From Cupriavidus oxalaticus (lineage in GTDB: Bacteria > Pseudomonadota > Gammaproteobacteria > Burkholderiales > Burkholderiaceae): a stretch of 64,000 nt of DNA. The notes under the pieces are model-generated. The model saw nothing but the letters and a program-made list of their open reading frames with translations, had not been told where the DNA came from and searched no databases. The stretch covers positions 1,798,001 to 1,862,000 of the forward strand of contig NZ_CP038635.1 in assembly GCF_004768545.1 (NCBI RefSeq). The letters run 5' to 3'. The position numbers and the translations under genes were made by a program. Of this stretch, positions 9,510 to 20,420 are shown one piece after another (position 1 is the stretch's first letter; each line of letters begins with the position of its first letter).

Positions 9510-9510
<1 letters not shown>
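9127..9510 (-). CDS. mrpC: Mrp/Pha cation-proton antiporter subunit C
   Basis: 127 residues, three membrane segments, NuoK-like. The segment YADPLPQALVLTAIVIAFG is characteristic of MnhC/MrpC, and the C-terminal 30 residues are a polar, acidic cytosolic tail. Its ATG overlaps the mrpAB stop by one base (TGATG) and its stop overlaps the mrpD start, so A-C-D are translationally coupled. Confidence 0.93.
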
Positions 9511-12314
<2,804 letters not shown>

Positions 12315-12324
12315 GGGCGCCGCC

Positions 12325-12504
12325 TCAGGCCCGGGCCGGCGCGCGCGCCTGCGCGGCCCGGGACAGGCCGGGGCTGCCCGGCACCGGCGAGACATGGGCA
12401 ACATGCACGGACAAGGGCCCGGCCAGCAGCGGGCGGCTGGCCAGGCGGCGGGCGGCGGCAACGCTGTCGGGCGATCCGTCCATCGCGAGTACGACGACTG
12501 TCAT
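12325..12504 (-). CDS. short ORF resembling the N-terminus of a universal stress protein
   Basis: 59 codons, beginning [20 protein letters not shown] and ending TGA 10 bp before the mrpAB start. The first strand-turn-helix ([11 protein letters not shown]) matches the opening of UspA-family proteins (hydrophobic strand, then V-D-G-S), and the second strand VHVAHVSP fits the usual position of strand 2. After that it runs into a short Ala/Arg/Pro tail and stops, so the nucleotide-binding C-terminal half (G-2x-G-9x-G-S) is absent. It may be a truncated usp gene or a leader peptide coupled to the antiporter operon. The Shine-Dalgarno is weak. Confidence 0.45.
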   Translation of the reverse strand: MTVVVLAMDGSPDSVAAARRLASRPLLAGPLSVHVAHVSPVPGSPGLSRAAQARAPARA

Positions 12505-12774
12505 GGGCAGGGATCCAGGATTAACAAGGCAGCGGGCAGGCTGCCCCCTACTTTCCGGATTCTGGGGGTATTGCGCAAGTCATGCGTGGCCTGCTACCGG
12601 CTGCACGAAAGAATTCATCGCCCTGCATAACATACTGAAGTCCCGAGAATCGCCCCGGCAATCGATACATGCCCGCTATCGCCCGCCAACAAATGAATAT
12701 TGGACGCGGCCGCCCCGGCTGACTTAGCCTTGGCGGCAGCAACTGAACCCGATGCCCCCCCGGAGACACCCACC

Positions 12775-13572
12775 ATGAGCAACTTCCTCCTCTACGCACA
12801 GGACGGCCACATCGTCACGCTGACGATGAACGAGCCCGAGCGCCGCAACCCGCTGACCGGCAACACCGCGGTGGCTGAGTTCCTGGCCGCGATCGAGCGC
12901 ATCCATGCCGACCGCAGCGTGCGCGCCGTGGTCATCACCGGCGCCGGCACGGCGTTCTCGTCGGGCGGCAACATCAAGGACATGGAACGCCAGGCCTCGG
13001 GCCAGGTGCCGGGCATGGAGATCCGGCAGGACTACCGCTGCGGCATCCAGCGCCTGCCGCTGGCGCTGTTCAACCTGGAAGTGCCGGTGATCGCCGCCGT
13101 CAACGGCGCCGCCATGGGCGCGGGCCTGGACCTGACCTGCATGTGCGATATCCGCATCGCTTCGGAGCGCGCGCAGTTCGCCGAATCCTTCGTCAAGCTG
13201 GGCATCATCCCCGGCGATGGCGGCGCCTGGCTGCTGCCGCGCGTGATCGGGCTGTCGCGTGCCGCCGAGATGACCTTTACCGGGCAGGCGATCGACGCGC
13301 AGACCGCGCTGGAATGGAACCTGGTGTCGCGCGTGGTGGCGCCCGAGGCGCTGCTGCCGACCGCATACGAGCTGGCCGGCCGCATCGCTGCCAACCCGCC
13401 GCACGCGGTGCGGCTGGCCAAGCGGCTGATGCGCGAGGCCATGCACACCCGCCTCGACACGCTGCTGGAATTGTCGGCCGGCTTCCAGGCCCTGTCGCAC
13501 CAGACTGCGGACCACCGCGAGGCGGTGCAGGCTTTCCTGGACAAGCGCACGCCGGTGTTCAGCGGAAACTGA
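12775..13572 (+). CDS. enoyl-CoA hydratase/isomerase family protein (PaaG-like)
   Basis: 265 residues, crotonase fold. Oxyanion-hole segments are AFSSGGNIKDM and NGAAMGAGLDL. Neither of the two catalytic glutamates of classical enoyl-CoA hydratase is present: the first is Asp in GLDLTCMCD and the second is lost in AESFVKLGIIP. The segment GIIPGDGGAWLLPR, with Asp, resembles PaaG-type ring-enoyl isomerases, so isomerisation is more likely than simple hydration. ATG 12775 follows GGAGACACCCACC. It is monocistronic and convergent with the fusion gene downstream. Confidence 0.82.
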   Translation: MSNFLLYAQDGHIVTLTMNEPERRNPLTGNTAVAEFLAAIERIHADRSVRAVVITGAGTAFSSGGNIKDMERQASGQVPGMEIRQDYRCGIQRLPLALFNLEVPVIAAVNGAAMGAGLDLTCMCDIRIASERAQFAESFVKLGIIPGDGGAWLLPRVIGLSRAAEMTFTGQAIDAQTALEWNLVSRVVAPEALLPTAYELAGRIAANPPHAVRLAKRLMREAMHTRLDTLLELSAGFQALSHQTADHREAVQAFLDKRTPVFSGN

Positions 13573-13596
13573 TCGCGGCAGCTACGCAACCCGGCT

Positions 13597-15084
13597 TCAG
13601 GCGGATTGCGTTTCCGCCGCCTTGAGCTGGTTGACCAGCGCCACATAGTCGCGCATGGCCTGCTCGCGCTGCAAGCCGCGCCGGGCGGCCCAGGCGTCGT
13701 ACTTGGCGCGCCCGACCATGTCCATCATGCCCGGGCGGTCGCCGCTGACGTCGCCGACGCTGCCCTGCTTGTAGAGCGCATAGAGCGACAGCAGGGTGTC
13801 GTTGTCGGGCGCCTGGCGCAGCGTCTTCGACAACGCGGCGGCAGCCTCGAAGGCCTTTTCGGCCGGGCTTGGCCCTTGCAGCGCCGGCGTGCCGCCGAAG
13901 TACGCATCTTCCAGCACCACTTCGTCCGGGAACCACCGTCCCTCCAGCAGCTTGCCGTCGCGCAGCGCAAACGCCAGCACGCCCTGCGAGGCCAGCGTGC
14001 CGCTGCGCAAGGTCGCAGCCACCACGGCCATGCCGGTGTTGAGCACCGGCGCGCCGAACGCGGTGAACGCCAGCCCCGCATCCGCCCACTCGCGCAGCCG
14101 CGCCAGGCCACGATCGCCACGATAGACCCCGCTGGTCCGGTTGGCGCCCGGCTGGAACCACGCAAAATCGCCCTTGCCGCGCGCATACAGCGCGGCCAGG
14201 TCGCCCTGCTCCAGGTCCGCGCGCGCCGCCGCCAGCAGCCCGGTCATCTGGTCCGGCGTCATGCGCGCATCGTCGCGCTCCGCACCCGCCATGCCAAGCG
14301 ACGTGCCCACGCTGGCCTCGAAGAATTCCAGCACGTTGCGCGCCACCAGCTCGCGGTCATTGTCGACGCAGACCATGTGGTAGCTGTCTTCCAGCACCAG
14401 CATGCGCGCCTGCCCGGCACGCTTGCCCTGCCCGATCTGCTCGACCAGGAAGTTGGCGGAGCGCAGGCTGGTCAGCTCGTCCAGCCGCGCGTGGACCACC
14501 AGCGTGGGGCAGGCAATGCGCTGCAGCCCCTTGCGCACGTAGCCGCGCAAGCGATCGACTTCGCGGATGCACGCCAGCGGCACCCACTGGTAGTGGAAGT
14601 TCTCGCCGCGCGCGAACTTGGCCTTGACGATCTCGCGCAGCTGTTCGTTCTTGATGCCGAACGGCTCTTCCTCTTCCACCTTCATCCGGTTGGGAACGCC
14701 TGGAATCCGGTACAGCAGCGGGCGCAGGCTGCGATACCATGGCGTGGCCCAGCCGTCGATATAGACCGGCGGCGCCAGCGCCACCAGCCGGCCCCTGGTG
14801 TGCTGCTCGCGCTTGACCGTTTCCACCGCCAGCAGCGCGCCCATGCACATGCCCATCACGTGCAGCGTTTCATGCTGGTCGATGATCTCGCGGTATTTGG
14901 CGCGCACCGCCTCGAGCCAGTCCTCGGCGCGCACGCCGCACAGGTCTTCGGGTTGCGTGCCGTGTCCCGGCAGCGTCAGGGAGTGCGTGACAAAGCCGGC
15001 GCGCTTGAGGCGCTTGTGCATCGAGCCCAGGTCATACTGCGTGCCGCCCAGGCCGTGGATCAGGAACACGCCCGGGTCAGACAT
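13597..15084 (-). CDS. three-domain fusion: alpha/beta hydrolase (Cys nucleophile) - SnoaL-like - acyl-CoA-binding protein
   Basis: 495 residues. Domain 1 (about 1-260) resembles Est30-type carboxylesterases: HGLGGT near residue 10, LPGHGTQPEDL, nucleophile elbow MGMCMGA with Cys80 where esterases have Ser, Asp202 (ARLDELTS) and His236 (DSYHMVCVD). A G-x-C-x-G elbow is otherwise known from PHA synthases. Domain 2 (about 278-395) looks like a SnoaL/NTF2-type fold. Domain 3 (about 405-490) is an acyl-CoA-binding protein, with YALYKQGSVGD, RPGMMDM and AKYDAW in canonical order. The start ATG at 15084 (GGAG upstream) overlaps the MASE1-PAS gene by 8 bp, so the two are co-translated. A role in acyl-CoA or acyl-ester chemistry is inferred. 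Confidence 0.85.
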   Translation of the reverse strand: MSDPGVFLIHGLGGTQYDLGSMHKRLKRAGFVTHSLTLPGHGTQPEDLCGVRAEDWLEAVRAKYREIIDQHETLHVMGMCMGALLAVETVKREQHTRGRLVALAPPVYIDGWATPWYRSLRPLLYRIPGVPNRMKVEEEEPFGIKNEQLREIVKAKFARGENFHYQWVPLACIREVDRLRGYVRKGLQRIACPTLVVHARLDELTSLRSANFLVEQIGQGKRAGQARMLVLEDSYHMVCVDNDRELVARNVLEFFEASVGTSLGMAGAERDDARMTPDQMTGLLAAARADLEQGDLAALYARGKGDFAWFQPGANRTSGVYRGDRGLARLREWADAGLAFTAFGAPVLNTGMAVVAATLRSGTLASQGVLAFALRDGKLLEGRWFPDEVVLEDAYFGGTPALQGPSPAEKAFEAAAALSKTLRQAPDNDTLLSLYALYKQGSVGDVSGDRPGMMDMVGRAKYDAWAARRGLQREQAMRDYVALVNQLKAAETQSA

Positions 15085-16351
15085 GCGCGGGCTCCGCGCC
15101 GGCACGGCGCAGCAGTGCCGCCACCTGCTCTACCTTGCCGTCCGCGCCGCGGATGCCGGCCAGCCGCTCGTGCACGCGCAGGCGGCCGCTGCCCGGCAGC
15201 GTCACGGCGTATTCCTGCACGCTGTCGGGCGCATCGCCGCGCGCCACGGCGGACCAGGTGGCCTGCACCAGCCCGCGGTCGGTGGCGTCGATATGGTCCA
15301 GCCATTCGTCGACGCTGTTGACGTCGCGGATCGTGTCGCCGAGCAACGCCGCCGCGCCCTCGCTCCATGTAGCGCGGCCGGTGACCGCGTCATACTCGAC
15401 GCTGGCCACGCCCACCGCCTGCAGCGTGCGCGCATAGCGCAGGCGCCAGGCACGCGCTTCCTCCAGCGCGGTGCGGCGGCCCTCGGACAATGCGCGGCCG
15501 AGCAGCATCACCAGCGCCCAGACAATGACAAAGCCTTGCACCTCGACCACCGCTTCGCCCGGAAAGCCTTCGATGACGTTGAACGGGCCGGCGCCGGCCG
15601 CGGTGCGGTGGATGATCAGCAGGCAGCCCAGCAGCGTGGCAATGGCACCGCCGCGCGGTCCCCACAGCAGCGCGGTGGCAAGCAGCAGCGGCATCGGCAC
15701 GTAGGCCAGCGTGGGCGCAAGGCCGCCGAAGCGCTGCGCGGCGTTGTCCGAGAACACCGCCAGCACCGCCACGATAAAGACCACGAAGGCCAGCCCGCCG
15801 GCCGCGAACTGCTGCATCGGCATGCCGCCCGAGCGCCGCACGCGGAAGCCGCGGAACGCCACCGCCAGCGGCCCCACCAGCAGCAGCCCGGCCGCGGTGG
15901 AAAAGGCCCAGGCGCGCCATTCGACCGGCAGGTCCAGACCGGGCCGCTGCCAGCGCCACAGCTCGACCGCCAGCGAAGCGCCCAGCGCCGAGCCGACCAG
16001 CGCCCCCGCGATCAGCAGCGTGGCTCCCGGCGGGCTTTGCGGATCGCGCCGGCCATAGGTGGCGATCCAGCCGGCGGTGCCCAGGCTGATGACCTCGATC
16101 AGGCCGAAGGCGACCGCCCCGCGCAGCGGCAGGCCGTGCGTGGCCATGCCCCACCCTGCCAGCGCCAGCCCGGCCCCGGCCAGCACCGCTGGCCATGACC
16201 AGCGCGCACAGACCAGCAGCGCGGCAAACGTGACGCCGCTGCCGAGCCAGACCGGCACGGCCTCGGTCGACGCATGCGCCAGCGAGCGCGACACCACGCC
16301 GGCGACGAGTACCAGCACGGCGACGATTGCCGCCAGGCGTATCTGCTGCAT
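15077..16351 (-). CDS. MASE1-domain membrane protein with C-terminal PAS domain
   Basis: 424 residues. Roughly 1-300 is a polytopic membrane region with the MASE1 pattern (VWLGSGVTFAALLV, AFSTAAGLLLVGPLAV, LAYVPMPLLLATALLWGPRGG). A short charged linker (RALSEGRRTALEEARAWRLRYA) leads to a PAS-like domain (about 310-415: GVASVEYDAVTGRATWSEGAA). MASE1 proteins normally carry GGDEF, EAL or histidine kinase output; here the protein stops after PAS. Its stop overlaps the start of the hydrolase-ACBP fusion by 8 bp, so that protein may be the partner. It could sense a membrane-delivered ligand; this is inference. Confidence 0.82.
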   Translation of the reverse strand: MQQIRLAAIVAVLVLVAGVVSRSLAHASTEAVPVWLGSGVTFAALLVCARWSWPAVLAGAGLALAGWGMATHGLPLRGAVAFGLIEVISLGTAGWIATYGRRDPQSPPGATLLIAGALVGSALGASLAVELWRWQRPGLDLPVEWRAWAFSTAAGLLLVGPLAVAFRGFRVRRSGGMPMQQFAAGGLAFVVFIVAVLAVFSDNAAQRFGGLAPTLAYVPMPLLLATALLWGPRGGAIATLLGCLLIIHRTAAGAGPFNVIEGFPGEAVVEVQGFVIVWALVMLLGRALSEGRRTALEEARAWRLRYARTLQAVGVASVEYDAVTGRATWSEGAAALLGDTIRDVNSVDEWLDHIDATDRGLVQATWSAVARGDAPDSVQEYAVTLPGSGRLRVHERLAGIRGADGKVEQVAALLRRAGAEPAHV

Positions 16352-16470
16352 GGCACACCCCCAGGAGGCTGGCTGCGACGGGTTCCCGACGTCCTTGTTT
16401 GTGACTCAGGATAGTCGCCAGCCCGCCCGGGGCCAAGACAAGTCACCCCGCCTGGCGGGGCGCCGGAACG

Positions 16471-17286
16471 TCAGCCTGACACCCCGATGGCCCCCTCCAC
16501 GTTGCGCACCAGGCTGACCAGCCGCGGGCCGATGTCTTCCTCGATCTGCTTGCTCTGCGGGCTGAACACCGGCACCGACGCGGCAAAGATCCACGCTTCG
16601 CCATCGCGCCGTGCGCGCATCGGCACGGCAACGGATTCCACCTCGCGATGCAGGTCGCGATGGCCGCGGCAGAAGCCGTGCTCCTGGAGGTCGCGCGCGG
16701 CATCCTTTAGGCGCTGCTGCAGCCAGTCAGCGCGGGCCGGATCGGCGGCGCGCAGCTGGGCCAGATACGCCTCGCGCTCGGGCTCGGGCATCAGCAACAG
16801 GTAGCCGCGGCCCGAACCGGTGCGCGAGATCGAGACCCGGGTACCGACCTCGGGCCGGAACACATGGCTGCCCACGCCCTGGGCGATCTCGACGTAGGTC
16901 ATGGCGTTGCCGTTGCCGACGATCAGCTCGACCTGTCCGGCGATGTGGTCGGCCAGCTCCTGCATGGCCGGCCGCGCCAGCTGGCGCACCGTCATTCGCG
17001 CCAGCGCGGGCGCGGCCAGGTTGACCAGCCCGACCCCCGGCACGTAGCGCGACAGGCGATCCGAATAGTGCAGCAGGCCCAGTTCGCACAGGGTGTCGAG
17101 CAGGCGGAACAGCGTCGGCTTGGCCAGCCCGGTGCGCTCCATCAGCTCGCGGCTGCTCAGCTCCTGCACCGTTGGCGAGAAGCAGTTGAGGATCGAAACG
17201 CCCCGCGCCAGCGCGCTGACGAGGCGCGACTCGCCATCGGCATCGGCGGCCGGCGGGGTCAGGGAGGCATGTGCTTCATTGGTCAT
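16471..17286 (-). CDS. IclR-family transcriptional regulator
   Basis: 271 residues: N-terminal winged helix (about 20-85; RGVSILNCFSPT, SSRELMERTGLAKPTLFRLL) and a C-terminal IclR effector domain (MTYVEIAQGVGS, TRVSISRTGSGRGYLLL, VESVAVPMRARR, ASVPVFS). The ATG at 17286 is preceded by GAAGG. It diverges from the thiolase-SDR-hydratase operon, and both sides of the shared 226-bp region carry a matching TTGANAC-N4-GTCTCAA palindrome. It probably represses that operon and itself, with a CoA-thioester or parent acid as effector. Confidence 0.92.
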   Translation of the reverse strand: MTNEAHASLTPPAADADGESRLVSALARGVSILNCFSPTVQELSSRELMERTGLAKPTLFRLLDTLCELGLLHYSDRLSRYVPGVGLVNLAAPALARMTVRQLARPAMQELADHIAGQVELIVGNGNAMTYVEIAQGVGSHVFRPEVGTRVSISRTGSGRGYLLLMPEPEREAYLAQLRAADPARADWLQQRLKDAARDLQEHGFCRGHRDLHREVESVAVPMRARRDGEAWIFAASVPVFSPQSKQIEEDIGPRLVSLVRNVEGAIGVSG

Positions 17287-17310
17287 AACCGGGCCTTCGT
17301 CTGGATTTTT

Positions 17311-17328
17311 TTGATACCAGCGTCTCAA
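17311..17328. promoter_or_regulatory. candidate IclR operator 1
   Basis: TTGATAC-CAGC-GTCTCAA: inverted 7-bp arms with one mismatch (TTGATAC versus TTGAGAC). It lies 25 bp upstream of the iclR start codon, placed for autorepression. It has the same pattern as the site at 17438-17455. Confidence 0.6.
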
Positions 17329-17437
17329 AACCCGGATGTTGCCCTTCGTTGATTCCGAAGTCAAACACAGGATTTTGAGTTTACATGGCGAATTTCCGAC
17401 GCGAGAATTCCGATTCATCGTATTGGACGATCACTTT

Positions 17438-17455
17438 TTGAAACCGACGTCTCAA
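17438..17455. promoter_or_regulatory. candidate IclR operator 2
   Basis: TTGAAAC-CGAC-GTCTCAA: the same 18-bp palindrome as operator 1, again with one mismatch, and preceded by a T-run as operator 1 is. It lies 57 bp upstream of the thiolase start. Its centre is 127 bp from that of operator 1, about 12 helical turns. Confidence 0.6.
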
Positions 17456-17512
17456 TATCCCAACTCAACGATTCATCAACGACTCGCAACCGCTGCACCA
17501 GGAGACACCCTC

Positions 17513-18691
17513 ATGCAACAAGCCGTCATCGTCGACGCCATCCGCAGCCCGATGGGCCGCTCCAAGCCGGGATCGGCCTTTACCGAGCTGCATGCCACCG
17601 AACTGCTGGCCCAGGTGCTCAGGGGCCTGGTCGAACGCAACCAGCTCGATCCCGGCCTGGTGGACGACGTCATCACCGGTTGCGTGACGCAGGCGGGCGA
17701 GCAGTCAGCCGGGCCGGGCCGCGTGGCCTGGCTGGCGGCCGGCTTCCCCGACCACGTGCCTGCCACCACCATCGACCGCAAGTGCGGTTCGAGCCAGCAG
17801 GCGGTGCACTTTGCCGCGCAGGGCATCATGGCCGGCGCCTACGACATCGTCATCGCCTGCGGCATCGAGTCGATGAGCCGGGTGCCGATGGGCTCGGCGC
17901 GCATCGGCCAGAACCCATATGGCCCGTCGATGGAAGCGCGCTACGCGCCGGGTCTGGTGTCGCAGGGCGTTGCTGCGGAGCTGGTCGCGGCCAAGTACGA
18001 GCTGTCGCGCCAGGACATGGACAACTACTCGGCCCGCTCGCACGAACTGGCTGCCGCGGCCCGCGAGAGCGGCGCCTTCCGCCGCGAGATCCTGCCGATC
18101 AGCACGCCCAACGGCGTGGTCGAGCATGACGAAACCATCCGCCCCGGCACCTCGGTGGAAAAACTCGGCACGCTGCAGGCCTCGTTCCGCAACGACGAAC
18201 TGAGCGAGCGCTTCCCGCAGATCGGCTGGAACGTCACCGCGGGCAATGCCTCGCAGATCAGTGACGGCGCCTCGGCCATGCTGCTGATGAGCGAAGCCAT
18301 GGCGCAGCGCCTGGGCCTGAAGCCGCGCGCGCGCTTTGTCGCGTTCGACGTCTGCGGCGACGATCCGGTGATGATGCTGACTGCCCCGATCGCGGCCAGC
18401 CAGCGCGCCATCAGGAAGAGCGGCCTGGCGCTGGACCAGATCGACCACTACGAAATCAACGAAGCCTTCGCCTGCGTGCCGCTCGCCTGGCAGAAGGCGC
18501 TGGGCGCCGACCCGGCGCGCCTGAACCCGCGCGGTGGCGCGATCGCGCTGGGCCATCCGCTGGGTGCGTCGGGCGTGCGCCTGATGACCACCATGCTGCA
18601 TGCGCTGGAAGACAGCGGCCAGCGCTACGGCCTGCAGTCGATGTGCGAGGCAGGCGGCATGGCCAACGCCACCATCATCGAACGCCTGTAA
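17513..18691 (+). CDS. acetyl-CoA acyltransferase (thiolase)
   Basis: 392 residues. The acylated cysteine is Cys91 in DRKCGSSQQA, with NEAFACVPLAW, GGAIALGHPLGASG (catalytic His) and the C-terminal CEAGGMANATIIERL (second Cys near 378) in canonical order. A degradative thiolase, cleaving 3-ketoacyl-CoA, fits the neighbours. ATG 17513 has GGAGACACCC upstream. It is the first gene of an operon with an SDR (58 bp on) and an enoyl-CoA hydratase; the three could supply steps of a beta-oxidation-like pathway. Regulation by the divergent IclR protein is suggested by palindromes in the shared promoter region. Confidence 0.92.
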   Translation: MQQAVIVDAIRSPMGRSKPGSAFTELHATELLAQVLRGLVERNQLDPGLVDDVITGCVTQAGEQSAGPGRVAWLAAGFPDHVPATTIDRKCGSSQQAVHFAAQGIMAGAYDIVIACGIESMSRVPMGSARIGQNPYGPSMEARYAPGLVSQGVAAELVAAKYELSRQDMDNYSARSHELAAAARESGAFRREILPISTPNGVVEHDETIRPGTSVEKLGTLQASFRNDELSERFPQIGWNVTAGNASQISDGASAMLLMSEAMAQRLGLKPRARFVAFDVCGDDPVMMLTAPIAASQRAIRKSGLALDQIDHYEINEAFACVPLAWQKALGADPARLNPRGGAIALGHPLGASGVRLMTTMLHALEDSGQRYGLQSMCEAGGMANATIIERL

Positions 18692-18722
18692 CCGCCTGCG
18701 TCGTTCCCGCGCAGGCGGGAAC
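18692..18722 (+). repeat. REP-like hairpin with two mutually exclusive pairings
   Basis: GTTCCCGC-GCAG-GCGGGAAC (18703-18722) is a perfect 8-bp hairpin. CCGCCTGCG (18692-18700) can instead pair with CGCAGGCGG (18710-18718), a perfect 9-bp alternative that excludes the first. The core TTCCCGCGCAGGCGGGAA followed by CCAGTG resembles a dispersed extragenic repeat common in beta-proteobacteria. It sits between the thiolase and SDR genes. Confidence 0.65.
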
Positions 18723-18749
18723 CCAGTGACTTTTTCCTAGGAGACACCC

Positions 18750-19514
18750 ATGAAACTCGAAAACATGTCCGCCGTCGTCACCGGCGGCGCTTCCGGCCTG
18801 GGCCTGGCCTGCACCCGCCGCCTGGTGGAGCGCGGCGTCGGCGTGGTCATCGCCGACCTGAACGAAGAGCGCGGCAACGCGGTGGTGGACGAGTTCGGCG
18901 GCAAGGTCCGCTTCGTCAAGGCCGACGTCACCGACACAGAGCAGATGAACGCGGTCTACGACGCCGCCGAGGCCATCGCCCCGCTGCGCGCGCTGATCCA
19001 CTGCGCCGGCCTGGGCGCGCCGGTGCGCGTGGTCGAAAAGGACGGCTCGCCGGGCTCGCTGGAAAAGTACGAGTCGGTGGTGCGCATCAACCTGATCGGC
19101 ACCTTCAACGCGCTGCGTTTGGGTGCCGCGCGCATGGCCAGGAACGAAATGGTGGACGGCGAACGCGGCGCCTGCGTGCTGACCGCCTCGGTGGCCGCCT
19201 ATGAAGGCCAGATCGGCCAGATCCCCTACAGCTCGGCCAAGGCCGGCATCGTCGGCATGACGCTGGTGGCCGCGCGCGACCTGGCGCAGCGCGCCATCCG
19301 CGTCTGCACCATCGCCCCGGGCCTGTTCGACACGCCACTGCTGGCGAAGCTGCCGGAGAACGTGCGCACCTCGCTGGGCGCGATGGTGCCGCACCCGGCA
19401 CGCCTGGGCGCGCCGGACGAGTACGCCTCGACCGCGCTGCACATCCTGGAGAACCCGATGCTCAACGGCGAGACCATCCGCCTGGACGGCGCCATCCGCA
19501 TGGCCCCGCGCTGA
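18750..19514 (+). CDS. SDR-family 3-hydroxyacyl-CoA dehydrogenase-like protein
   Basis: 254 residues, Rossmann SDR. TGGASGLG at about 11-18 is the cofactor loop, ADLN after strand 2 (Asp) indicates NAD(H), CAGLG corresponds to the NAG motif, and the active site is SVAAYEGQIGQ..YSSAKAG (Ser, Tyr, Lys). The sequence resembles type II 3-hydroxyacyl-CoA dehydrogenases (HSD17B10-like). Its place between a thiolase and an enoyl-CoA hydratase supports oxidation of a 3-hydroxyacyl-CoA. The start has AGGAGACACCC upstream. Confidence 0.88.
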   Translation: MKLENMSAVVTGGASGLGLACTRRLVERGVGVVIADLNEERGNAVVDEFGGKVRFVKADVTDTEQMNAVYDAAEAIAPLRALIHCAGLGAPVRVVEKDGSPGSLEKYESVVRINLIGTFNALRLGAARMARNEMVDGERGACVLTASVAAYEGQIGQIPYSSAKAGIVGMTLVAARDLAQRAIRVCTIAPGLFDTPLLAKLPENVRTSLGAMVPHPARLGAPDEYASTALHILENPMLNGETIRLDGAIRMAPR

Positions 19515-19571
19515 GCCGCCCTCGATCACCATCCAGCACTCCCCAATGGCCTTCTTGACCAGGACATCTGC

Positions 19572-20336
19572 ATGAGCGACACGCTGCAACTAGAGACCCG
19601 CGGCAATACGCTGCTGATCACCATGAACCGGCCCCAGGCGCGCAACGCCATGGACTTCGAGACCGCGACCGCGCTGGCCGCCGCGATCGACCAGCTGGAA
19701 AGCCGTGACGACCTCGCCGTCGCCATCCTGACCGGCGCCGGCGGCACCTTCTGCTCGGGCATGGACCTGAAGGGCTTCCTGGAAGGCAAGCGCCCCAGCC
19801 TGCCCGGCCGGGGCTTCGGCGGGCTGACCGAGAAGCCGCCGCGCAAGGTGCTGATCGCCGCGGTGGAGGGCTATGCGCTCGCCGGCGGCTTCGAACTGGC
19901 GCTGGCCTGCGACCTGATCGTCTCGTCGAAGGCGGCCAAATTCGGCCTGCCCGAAGTCAAGCGCGGCCTGGTTGCCGGTGCCGGCGGCCTGATGCGCCTG
20001 CCACGCCGCGTGCCGTACCACATCGCCATGGAATATGCGCTGACCGGCAACATGCTGGGCGCCGAGCAGGCGCATGCCTACGGCCTGATCAACCGCCTGA
20101 CCGAACCGGGCGAAGCGCTGCAGGGCGCGCTGGCGCTGGCCGGGGAAATCGGGGCCAACGGCCCGCTGGCGGTGGCGGTGAGCAAGCAGATCGTGGCCGA
20201 GTCGGCGGACTGGAGCAACGAGGAGATGTTCGAGCGCCAGCGCCCGCTGATGGCGCCGGTGTTCACCTCGGCCGATGCGCGCGAAGGCGCCGCGGCGTTT
20301 GCGGAGAAGCGCAAGCCGGTGTGGACCGGCAAGTAA
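19572..20336 (+). CDS. enoyl-CoA hydratase
   Basis: 254 residues, crotonase fold, with both catalytic glutamates of true hydratases: Glu108 in GGFELALACD and Glu128 in GLPEVKRG. Oxyanion segments are TFCSGMDLKGF and YALAGGFEL. Third gene of the IclR-linked operon, 57 bp after the SDR. With thiolase and 3-hydroxyacyl-CoA dehydrogenase it completes hydration, oxidation and thiolysis; an acyl-CoA ligase and dehydrogenase are not nearby. A strong GC hairpin follows at 20421. Confidence 0.92.
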   Translation: MSDTLQLETRGNTLLITMNRPQARNAMDFETATALAAAIDQLESRDDLAVAILTGAGGTFCSGMDLKGFLEGKRPSLPGRGFGGLTEKPPRKVLIAAVEGYALAGGFELALACDLIVSSKAAKFGLPEVKRGLVAGAGGLMRLPRRVPYHIAMEYALTGNMLGAEQAHAYGLINRLTEPGEALQGALALAGEIGANGPLAVAVSKQIVAESADWSNEEMFERQRPLMAPVFTSADAREGAAAFAEKRKPVWTGK

Positions 20337-20420
20337 GGCGGGAGCAAGCCATGCCGTCGTCGCGCCTTTCGCCTGGACGGCCGGCCGCAAGCCGGCGGGT
20401 CAGCCTGGACTAGCGCGGCG

